In this document: piece by piece, positions 1-5,418 of the stretch
How positions within the stretch are numbered: the first letter of the stretch is position 1
How the letters are laid out: each line of letters begins with the position of its first letter
Origin: Gammaproteobacteria bacterium
Lineage (GTDB): Bacteria > Pseudomonadota > Gammaproteobacteria > Eutrophobiales > Eutrophobiaceae
Direction of reading: 5' to 3'
Length of the DNA: 8,077 nucleotides
NCBI GenBank assembly: GCA_018676275.1
Contig: JABHFC010000357.1
Location: 1-8,077, forward strand
The notes under the pieces: generated by a model
What the model was told of the DNA's origin: nothing
Seen by the model: the letters and a program-made list of their open reading frames with translations, nothing else
Databases searched by the model: none
Position numbers and translations under genes: made by a program

Positions 1-1892
1 ATGGTGCGATTCGCATTCATTGCAGGCCCGGATACATCTCTCAACTCACTGACCCATGCCTGCAACTGTGCTTCCGTTAGTTCAAGCCCAAGTTGCTTCG
101 CCCATTGTCTGGCCATTGGTAACAGGCACCAGCGCAGATGGAAATTACTGGTATTCATATCCAGACCAATGCCGATGTAAACACCTGCACTTTTTAATTC
201 AGCGCGTTTTTCTTCTTTAATTCCGGCATCATCGATGGCGTTGGCAGCAACCTGTAACATAAGTAATTGCTGCGGCAACATATCTTTCAATTCATTAGGA
301 GGAATTCGAAAACGTCCCACCGGGATATCTACTTTATCGACTGTATATCCCTTTATATTATTGTCTACACCCCAACTATTATTCAGTTGCTCGGGTTCGC
401 TATTGTCAACCCCGCCAAGCACACGATTCTGAAATGCCTGAAGACTTTGCCATGGACCAAAACAGGCGTCCATACCAACGATGGCAATGTCATCTGATTT
501 TTGAGTTGCTTCAGGTTTTGATACTTTTGCCCTCGCCTTTGCTTGTGGAAATGACTCATCCCATTCTTCCAGTAAGACATGGGCATTAATACCACCAAAA
601 CCAAAAGCACTGATCGCCGCTCGTCTTGGAATATTTCGATCACGTCGTCGCCAGTCTTGTGGCTTGCTCAATACTGTAAACGGACTGTCATCTACATCTA
701 TACCTCTCGATGAAGATTCGTAATTGGCTGTCGGTGGCAATTTCGCATGTTTCATCGACAACAATATTTTTATTAAACCGGCAGAACCCGCTGCAGTTAA
801 CAAATGACCTATATTGCTTTTTACGGAACCAATAACACAGTCGTTTTCATTTTTGCTATCACCCCACAAACTATTCAGGCTATTAAACTCGACAACATCA
901 CCTACCGGTGTACCGGTACCATGACATTCAATCAGATCAACATCACTCGCCTGCCAGTTCGCCTTCTCATAAGCGGCACGCATAGCACGTAACTGACCTT
1001 CGGAATCCGGTGACATAAGATTGCCATCAATGTCATTGGAAAGACCCACTCCCGCTATGGTGGCATATATATGATCGGCATCTTTTATTGCATCATCCAG
1101 TCTCTTCAATACAAGAATGCCCGATCCTTCACCAACAACAAGACCGTCACCTTTTTTATCAAAAGGCGAACAACGCCCGCTTGCAGAAATTGCATGCAGG
1201 GCAGAGAAACCCATTTGTGTATAAAGAGAGTCAGGTCGTGACAAACCACCACATAGCATGGCATCACTGCGACCGGCTACTAATTCATCAACCGCATATT
1301 TCAAGGCATAAAGAGAAGAAGCACAGGCAGCGTCCAGGGTATAACTACCACCACCCAAACCCAGGGCCTGCGCCAGGGTCCCAGCGGGCAAACCGGCGAC
1401 ATACTTATTAAGTTTATTAACTGAAGCGCCGGAATCTGACCTGGCCAATAGTTGCTTTTCAAAAACCGGCAGAAGAATTTCGTCAGTGATACGTGAAGAA
1501 CTATCTGTTGGTAAAGCAATGTTGCCAATAATTATGCCGACGCGTTGCTTATCAAGATTCTCTGTTACCGCATCACGCCAGGCCTGATTACCTGCATGCA
1601 GTAACAAGTGAAACATAGGATCAAGACTTGTCAGCAATTCAGCGTCAATATCCAGACCATCGATATCAGCTTTGAAATTCTCAACGAAACAGGCGCGTTT
1701 TGAATAAACCTTGTCCGCTTGCGGGCCCTTCGCGTCATAGACATCTTCGAGCGCCAGTGACCAGCGTCCCTCCGGAGGTTCACGCGAACAATCGCGAGCA
1801 ATGAGAATATTTTCCCAAAACTCGTTCAGATCCGCTGCGCCGGGAAATACACCACCCACACCAACTATGGCAATTCTTTGATTCTTATCCAC
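1..1892 (-). CDS. Pfa-like multidomain synthase, N-terminal KS-CLF part (partial, continues left of window)
   Basis: Seen: the frame is open from a GTG at 1892 to the window edge (630 complete codons), and the C-terminus lies outside. Residues ~5-450 form a complete beta-ketoacyl synthase. It has IAIVGVG near the N-terminus, the nucleophile in DAACASS (Cys190), and the two histidines in ECHGTGTP (His324) and SNIGHLLTAAG (His363). It closes with FGFGGINAHVLLEE. A second KS-like fold starts at ~465 (DDIAIVGMD) and carries IPPNE followed by PQQLLMLQVAANA. Family knowledge: tandem KS then CLF, with this second motif, is the arrangement of PfaC of omega-3 polyunsaturated fatty acid synthases and their secondary-lipid relatives; PfaC then carries dehydratase domains. 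The KS would condense malonyl units on an ACP-bound chain in the cytoplasm. Inference: a Pfa-like lipid or polyketide synthase, with the product unknown. The start is uncertain, as there is no in-frame ATG; GTG at 1892 is preferred over TTG at 1901 because it puts the KS motif where homologues have it. No strong Shine-Dalgarno is visible. No frameshift was found. Confidence 0.9.
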   Translation of the reverse strand, partial: MDKNQRIAIVGVGGVFPGAADLNEFWENILIARDCSREPPEGRWSLALEDVYDAKGPQADKVYSKRACFVENFKADIDGLDIDAELLTSLDPMFHLLLHAGNQAWRDAVTENLDKQRVGIIIGNIALPTDSSSRITDEILLPVFEKQLLARSDSGASVNKLNKYVAGLPAGTLAQALGLGGGSYTLDAACASSLYALKYAVDELVAGRSDAMLCGGLSRPDSLYTQMGFSALHAISASGRCSPFDKKGDGLVVGEGSGILVLKRLDDAIKDADHIYATIAGVGLSNDIDGNLMSPDSEGQLRAMRAAYEKANWQASDVDLIECHGTGTPVGDVVEFNSLNSLWGDSKNENDCVIGSVKSNIGHLLTAAGSAGLIKILLSMKHAKLPPTANYESSSRGIDVDDSPFTVLSKPQDWRRRDRNIPRRAAISAFGFGGINAHVLLEEWDESFPQAKARAKVSKPEATQKSDDIAIVGMDACFGPWQSLQAFQNRVLGGVDNSEPEQLNNSWGVDNNIKGYTVDKVDIPVGRFRIPPNELKDMLPQQLLMLQVAANAIDDAGIKEEKRAELKSAGVYIGIGLDMNTSNFHLRWCLLPMARQWAKQLGLELTEAQLQAWVSELRDVSGPAMNANRT

Positions 1893-1909
1893 TTTTATCA
1901 ATATATTAC

Positions 1910-1917
1910 GGGGACAG
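1910..1917 (+). repeat. Possible degenerate fragment of the repeat core
   Basis: The eight bases GGGGACAG match the first eight bases of the 14-bp core found five times to the right, then diverge. It lies 18 bp upstream of the chosen synthase start codon. It may be a decayed sixth copy, but eight bases are too few to exclude chance. Confidence 0.3.
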
Positions 1918-1942
1918 GGAGTCTAGCATAAGTGAAGCTGCG

Positions 1943-2020
1943 GAATAATAGGGGACAGACCACGTTTTTTTATAAATAGCCGGTACGATCTGAAAAATCG
2001 TGGTCTGTCCCCTATTATTC
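1943..2020. repeat. Inverted repeat (REPIN-like doublet 1)
   Basis: Two oppositely oriented copies of the core GGGGACAGACCACG lie at 1951-1964 and 1999-2012. The perfect arms extend to 22 bp (1943-1964 and 1999-2020). After one mismatch, five more T:A pairs extend the arms to 1970 and 1993, leaving a ~22-nt loop. The transcript or single strand would form a strong hairpin. Paired short palindromic elements of this kind are known in gammaproteobacteria as REP doublets (REPINs), mobilised by REP-associated tyrosine transposases. No such transposase is in this window, so the assignment is inference. It is not an intrinsic terminator: the T-run lies inside the stem on the loop side, not after it. 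Confidence 0.85.
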
Positions 2021-2048
2021 GCATAGTCTTATTTTATTAGCGAGAAAA

Positions 2049-2062
2049 CGTGGTCTGTCCCC
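2049..2062 (-). repeat. Single repeat copy with adjoining palindrome
   Basis: The 14-bp core is present here as CGTGGTCTGTCCCC, in the same orientation as the right arms of both doublets. Its last base begins a perfect 10-bp palindrome, CGAATATTCG (2062-2071). No nearby partner copy faces it; the next opposite-orientation copy starts at 2434, beyond a small ORF. It may be half of a doublet, or one end of a larger unit that encloses the ORF. Confidence 0.8.
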
Positions 2063-2346
2063 GAATATTCGTAAACAATGGGCAAATCAAATTATCAGAC
2101 CAGATTATTGAGCTTTTACGCCTGAATCAAAAGATTGAGGTCATAAAAGTATTCCGTGAAGATACAAATATGGGCCTCGCTGAGGCTAAAACTTTACAGA
2201 GCTGGGGTTTAAAAAAACGTTATCCGGTCAATACAAAGCTGATAGTTTTGTATAACCCGGATGTCACCCTTATCCTGTTTCAAAAACGTAGTTTGAATAT
2301 CATTCTATATGTAAGTGAGATTGCTGAGAAAGAGCTGGAAACATAA
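2050..2346 (+). CDS. Small L7/L12 C-terminal-domain-like ORF, possibly a remnant
   Basis: Seen: 98 codons from a GTG that lies inside the repeat copy at 2049-2062, ending in TAA. An in-frame TAG at 2038-2040 closes the frame upstream, and the first in-frame ATG is codon 41, too late. Residues ~15-48 (LSDQIIELL, KIEVIKVFRED, MGLAEAKT) follow the ribosomal protein L7/L12 C-terminal domain pattern (VIK-VRE-TGLGLKEAK). Small stand-alone proteins with this domain occur in many proteobacteria, with no well-established role. The usual acidic helix after EAK is replaced by QSWGLKKRYP, and the ~45-residue tail (basic and hydrophobic) is not one I recognise. No Shine-Dalgarno is visible. Inference: either a short gene that has taken its start from a repeat, or a gene that lost its 5' end to the repeat and is decaying. 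Whether it is expressed is unclear. Confidence 0.45.
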   Translation: MVCPRIFVNNGQIKLSDQIIELLRLNQKIEVIKVFREDTNMGLAEAKTLQSWGLKKRYPVNTKLIVLYNPDVTLILFQKRSLNIILYVSEIAEKELET

Positions 2347-2433
2347 GCTGCTGGAGAAATTTTTGCGTCCTGCCTTTTATTATTGTGTTATTTTTATGTA
2401 GCAGAAATACCTCGAATAAAGAAAAAAATAATC

Positions 2434-2496
2434 GGGGACAGACCACGTTTTTTTAGATGGTTTCAGCTATTTATGAAAAAAACGTGGTCTGTCCCC
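2434..2496. repeat. Perfect 21-bp inverted repeat (REPIN-like doublet 2)
   Basis: The core GGGGACAGACCACG plus seven T (2434-2454) is matched exactly by seven A plus the reverse-complement core (2476-2496). This gives 21-bp perfect arms around a 21-nt loop. It is the same element as the doublet at 1943-2020, and its arms are perfect, which suggests recent insertion or selection for pairing. It ends 22 bp before the GST start codon, so a hairpin in the leader of that mRNA could affect its translation or stability. This is inference. Confidence 0.9.
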
Positions 2497-2518
2497 TATT
2501 TAAAGAGAGAATGATTTT

Positions 2519-3154
2519 ATGATCACAGTATTTGGTTTCCCGCAAACGCGTTCCCGACGTATCACCTGGATGCTGGAGGAATTGGGACAGGACTACGAGT
2601 TCAGATTAATTGATTTCAATAAAGGTGAATCCAGATCACCGGAATATCTCGCAATTAATCCCGCTGGTAAAGTACCGGCAATGCAGGACGATGATTTATT
2701 GCTGACCGAGTCCGCTGCTATCATCACTTACCTTGGTGACAAGTTCCCTGAAAAAAAACTGGTTCCGAAAGCAGGTTCAGCGGAGCGTGGTAAATTTGAA
2801 CAGTGGTCCTACTTTACTTTATCTGAACTGGAGCAGGCACTCTGGACCATGGGTAAACATCGATTCGCTCTGCCCAAAGAACAACGTGTGCCAGCAGTAT
2901 TGGAAACTGCCGAATGGGAGTTTCAACGTGCACTCGAACTACTTGAACAAGGACTCGGTGATAATCAGTACATTCTTGGCGAAAATTTTTGCGCCGCTGA
3001 TATCCTGCTTGGCCATACTTTAATCTGGGGTATCAACTTTAAACAGACAGTAGAGCAAAATAATTTACAAGAATATGTGAAGCGTTTGAAAAAACGCGAG
3101 GCACTCGCGCGTGCTATCGCCAAAGAAGAAGCTGCTTTAGCTAAAGAACAATAA
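2519..3154 (+). CDS. Glutathione S-transferase-like protein
   Basis: 211 residues, the usual length of a cytosolic GST. The N-terminal thioredoxin-fold domain (~1-75) begins ITVFGFPQTRSRR and contains the cis-proline motif GKVPAM (Pro53) and the glutathione gamma-glutamyl binding pair ESAAI (Glu64-Ser65). The helical C-terminal domain (~85-205) has the folding N-cap motif FCAAD (Asp161), with Cys158 where Ser or Thr is usual. There is no cysteine in the first active-site loop; Thr10 or Ser12 would be the candidate catalytic residue. Family role: glutathione conjugation, isomerisation or reduction of electrophiles in the cytoplasm; the substrate cannot be told. The ATG at 2519 follows a weak purine-rich AGAGAG at 2505-2510. 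It is first of three same-strand genes (33 bp to the SDR gene), suggesting that glutathione chemistry and SDR redox chemistry act together. GST-like folds can also be non-catalytic. Confidence 0.92.
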   Translation: MITVFGFPQTRSRRITWMLEELGQDYEFRLIDFNKGESRSPEYLAINPAGKVPAMQDDDLLLTESAAIITYLGDKFPEKKLVPKAGSAERGKFEQWSYFTLSELEQALWTMGKHRFALPKEQRVPAVLETAEWEFQRALELLEQGLGDNQYILGENFCAADILLGHTLIWGINFKQTVEQNNLQEYVKRLKKREALARAIAKEEAALAKEQ

Positions 3155-3187
3155 ATTAATCATACTTAATCTAGAGGAAATCGAAAC

Positions 3188-3937
3188 ATGAGTAAGCATA
3201 AAGACAAAGTTGTTGTTATCACTGGTGGAGCGAGAGGTCTGGGCAGAGCCATTTGTAAACGACTCGCTGAAGACGGCGCAAAAATTGCCCTTGCAGACAT
3301 ATTGGATTGTAGCGAGACCATTGAACAAAGCGGTCTGGACAGCGATCGTATTCTTCAACAAAAATGTGATGTTACTTCAGCTGAAGATATCGAAAGTCTG
3401 AAAAATGAAGTGAATAGCAAATTCGGTGGCTGCGATATTCTTGTTCACTCTGCAGGAATATTTCCCGCATGCCCCTTTGAAAACCTGTCCTTCGAACTGT
3501 GGAAGAAAGTGCAAAGCGTAAACCTTGATTCTGCCTTTCATCTTTGCAAGGCCTTTCTCCCCGGCATGAAAGAGAAGAAGTGGGGTCGCGTCATCAGTAT
3601 TTCCTCTAATACTTTTTATGTCGCACCTCCTGCGCTATCACACTACGTTGCAAGTAAGGGTGGTCTGATCGGTTTACATCGTGTTTTATCTGCTGAATAT
3701 GCAGATTTCGGTATTACGGTTAATACAGTTGCACCGATGCTGACAAGAACGGAAGGAGCTGAGGAGTTTTTCGCAGAAAATAAGGGAATGTTTGATGCCG
3801 TTCTCGAATGGCAGGATATAAAACGACCGGCTGAAGCCGCAGATATAGTCGGTGCTGTTTCTTTCCTGGCATCTGATGATGCCAGCTTTGTTACTGGCCA
3901 GACTCTACCGGTGGACGGAGGTACGGTAAAATTGTAA
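3188..3937 (+). CDS. Classical short-chain dehydrogenase/reductase (SDR, FabG-like)
   Basis: 249 residues, full length for a classical SDR with one Rossmann domain. Visible motifs are the cofactor loop TGGARGLG (12-19), acidic Asp37 at the end of beta-2 (ALAD, favouring NAD(H) over NADP(H)), CDVT (60-63), HSAG (87-90, a variant of NNAG), and the catalytic set Asn112, Ser140, Tyr153 and Lys157 (YVASK). The C-terminal signature FVTGQTLPVDGG is intact. Role: NAD-dependent oxidation or reduction of a hydroxyl/carbonyl group in the cytoplasm; the substrate is unknown. The usual Pro-Gly after beta-6 is Pro-Met here (VAPMLTRTE), so the cofactor or substrate loop may differ from FabG. The start is set by a good Shine-Dalgarno, AGAGGA, at 3173-3178. 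It sits between the GST and phosphatase genes on the same strand, with gaps of 33 and 43 bp. It could be a ketoreductase for the divergent Pfa-like pathway or an unrelated alcohol dehydrogenase. Confidence 0.93.
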   Translation: MSKHKDKVVVITGGARGLGRAICKRLAEDGAKIALADILDCSETIEQSGLDSDRILQQKCDVTSAEDIESLKNEVNSKFGGCDILVHSAGIFPACPFENLSFELWKKVQSVNLDSAFHLCKAFLPGMKEKKWGRVISISSNTFYVAPPALSHYVASKGGLIGLHRVLSAEYADFGITVNTVAPMLTRTEGAEEFFAENKGMFDAVLEWQDIKRPAEAADIVGAVSFLASDDASFVTGQTLPVDGGTVKL

Positions 3938-3980
3938 CAAAATGTTTTTCGCTTATTCAATGGAACCAGCAAAAAAATAA

Positions 3981-4781
3981 ATGAAAACCCATCACTATAT
4001 CGATAGTGAAATGACTATACCGGAGCGTATAGATCTTCCCCATGGTATTGCGATGGCTTTTTCATGTTCTTCACCGCTCAAAACAAGTGGCAATGAAGAT
4101 TGTGCTTCTGTCATATCGGTTAATGAGGATATAAGTCTGCTGGTGGTCGCCGATGGTCTGGGTGGACGCCCGAATGGGGCTGCAGCCTCCTCCATACTTG
4201 TTGAAACTCTGGAAGAAGCAATCTCAAGTGTTAAAAACGATACTACTGTTATCCGGGAGACTATTCTAAGTTGTATCGAATCAACAAACATAAACCTGTT
4301 ACAAAAAAATACCGGTGAAGGAACTACTGTCGCCATCCTGGAAATAAATAATAACTCTGTTCGAAGTTATCATGTTGGTGATTCTGAAATTCTGATTACA
4401 GACTCCCGGGGAGTTACCAAATATCAAACCCTTTCACACTCCCCGATTGCCTATGCTGTAGAGTCCGGGTTTATTGATGAAGATCTCGCCATCGCCCATG
4501 AAGATCGTCACTATATATCCAACTATATCGGTGAGCCGGGAATGCACATCAGCATTGGGACAGCAATGTCGGTAAATAAACAAGATACATTATTATTGGG
4601 CACAGACGGCTTATTCGATAATTTGTTTAAACATGAAATTACCGGGTTTATTCAAGAGACGGGTATTGAAAAAGTCGCTCAAAACCTGAAAAATCTGGCC
4701 TCAGCGAGAATGGCTGAATGGAAAATCAGCAACCCTTCCAAACCGGATGACCTGACTTTTATCCTGTACCGACCCGGCTAG
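3981..4781 (+). CDS. PP2C-family (PPM) serine/threonine protein phosphatase
   Basis: 266 residues forming one PP2C domain with no membrane segment or extra domain, so a soluble cytoplasmic enzyme. The metal-binding acidic residues are present: NEDC (Asp40), VADGLGG (Asp58), LLGTDGLFD (Asp209) and KPDDLTFIL (Asp256). GEGTTVAIL (112-120) and YHVGDSEI (130-137) are the usual core strands. Family role: Mn/Mg-dependent removal of phosphate from Ser/Thr of proteins, often paired with Hanks-type kinases or anti-sigma-factor systems; no kinase is in this window. The start ATG at 3981 has only a weak, distant GGAA upstream. ATG at 4011 is a possible alternative that would remove ten poorly conserved residues. 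It lies 43 bp after the SDR gene and probably shares its transcript. A phosphatase ending a GST-SDR unit is unusual, and its target is unknown. Confidence 0.93.
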   Translation: MKTHHYIDSEMTIPERIDLPHGIAMAFSCSSPLKTSGNEDCASVISVNEDISLLVVADGLGGRPNGAAASSILVETLEEAISSVKNDTTVIRETILSCIESTNINLLQKNTGEGTTVAILEINNNSVRSYHVGDSEILITDSRGVTKYQTLSHSPIAYAVESGFIDEDLAIAHEDRHYISNYIGEPGMHISIGTAMSVNKQDTLLLGTDGLFDNLFKHEITGFIQETGIEKVAQNLKNLASARMAEWKISNPSKPDDLTFILYRPG

Positions 4782-4817
4782 AAATGCCTGATTCGCATAG
4801 CACAGTGAATCTACAAT

Positions 4818-5408
4818 TCAGCCCTTATCATTGCTCTCCAGATTAACACGGTGAGTCGTTAAAGCTTCGGCCATTTCCCTCACATCAGGAATATTTAAAA
4901 CATCTGTATCGGGCCACTTTTCCTGCTGCCAGAGACTAGAACGATTTAAAGCTGTGCTGCAATGAGGGAAGACCTTAACAATCTCGATTTGAATAGCGGT
5001 TTTGTTTCGTTTCAGATTACCACCGATCGATTCAATAAATCCCTCATCGCTGCTTGCAACAGCAGTTCCATAAGCCCGCACAATATCTGTTACACCCGGA
5101 ATAATAAACATTATTCCAACCTTATTATTTTCTGACAGATTAAAAAGTGTATGTACCTTGTTGTTTCCCATTTCATTCAGGAACGCAATATTTTTGTTAT
5201 CTATTACCTTAATAAACCCGGCAGGCCCACCACGAGGGGTAATATCAATAAAACCATCACTATTTATTGAAGAAAACAAGACAAAAGTAGACGCGCTGAT
5301 AAAACGTTGTGTAGAGTCCTCCAGACAAGGTGCATGCGCATTGCGGACCAGATCTTTTGGTTCAGGGTATATTTTACGTATGTCTTCCGCGCTAATAGGT
5401 TTCTGCAT
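4818..5408 (-). CDS. PPOX-type FMN-dependent flavoprotein (MSMEG_1061-like family)
   Basis: 196 residues matching the pyridoxamine 5'-phosphate oxidase-like split-barrel flavoproteins, closest to the subgroup I know as MSMEG_1061-type. Supporting motifs are RFISASTFVLFSS (35-47), DITPRGGPAGFIKV (55-68, the FMN-phosphate region), FLNEMGNNK (76-84), VGIMFIIPG (97-105), AYGTA (112-116) and the C-terminal FPHCSTALNRSSLW (147-160). Members bind FMN as dimers in the cytoplasm; the physiological reaction of this subgroup is not established. It is very likely co-transcribed with the antiporter gene 8 bp upstream: its Shine-Dalgarno AGGAG (5414-5418) overlaps the antiporter TAG stop (5417-5419), indicating translational coupling. 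Its 3' end converges on the phosphatase gene with a 36-bp gap. Confidence 0.92.
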   Translation of the reverse strand: MQKPISAEDIRKIYPEPKDLVRNAHAPCLEDSTQRFISASTFVLFSSINSDGFIDITPRGGPAGFIKVIDNKNIAFLNEMGNNKVHTLFNLSENNKVGIMFIIPGVTDIVRAYGTAVASSDEGFIESIGGNLKRNKTAIQIEIVKVFPHCSTALNRSSLWQQEKWPDTDVLNIPDVREMAEALTTHRVNLESNDKG

Positions 5409-5413
5409 ATTTA

Positions 5414-5418
5414 CTCCT
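5414..5418 (-). promoter_or_regulatory. Ribosome binding site of the flavoprotein gene, overlapping antiporter stop
   Basis: Read on the minus strand, TAGGAG lies 5 bases before the flavoprotein ATG (5406-5408), and its TAG is the stop codon of the antiporter gene. This arrangement fixes the flavoprotein start and implies that ribosomes finishing the antiporter can reinitiate on the next gene. Confidence 0.8.

Larger units (their letters stand above)
1893..2518. other. Repeat-rich spacer between divergent transcription units
   Basis: This 626-bp stretch separates the leftward synthase gene from the rightward GST gene. It holds two large inverted repeats, one single repeat copy, a degenerate partial copy and one doubtful small ORF, each listed separately. 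The promoters of both flanking units should lie here, but I could not identify a convincing -35/-10 pair for either. A weak candidate for the rightward unit is TTGCGT at 2363-2368 with TGTTAT at 2386-2391 (17-bp spacing, several mismatches). If it is used, the second inverted repeat would lie in the 5' leader of the GST mRNA. The segment 2347-2433 is AT-rich and otherwise featureless. Confidence 0.7.

Noticed and set aside
383..643. Minus-strand open frame of 86 codons
   Set aside because: It is an alternative frame of the synthase gene, which has continuous KS-CLF homology across the same bases in its own frame; there is no frameshift there.
1088..1411. Plus-strand open frame of 107 codons opposite the synthase gene
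   Set aside because: The translation is rich in His, Gln and Arg with no family pattern, as expected from the antisense of the conserved KS core.
2018..2028. The 10-mer ATTCGCATAG, found again near 4791
   Set aside because: Two copies of a 10-mer with unrelated flanks in 8 kb may be chance, and no longer homology surrounds them.
2434..2496. Intrinsic terminator
   Set aside because: The hairpin is strong, but the T-run is inside the stem next to the loop and the stem is followed by TATTTAAAG, not a U-tract. The same element is dispersed, so a repeat is the better explanation.
1943..2496. CRISPR array
   Set aside because: The repeats alternate in orientation, spacing is irregular (about 35, 37, 370 and 35 bp) and they form doublets, unlike direct repeats with uniform spacers.
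3643..4336. Minus-strand frames of ~110 codons opposite the SDR and phosphatase genes
   Set aside because: They are antisense shadows of genes with complete catalytic motifs, with low-complexity Ser/Ala/Pro translations.
4806..4820. Bidirectional terminator between the convergent phosphatase and flavoprotein genes
   Set aside because: There is only a 5-bp AT-rich stem (TGAAT/ATTCA) with no T-tract; too weak to call.
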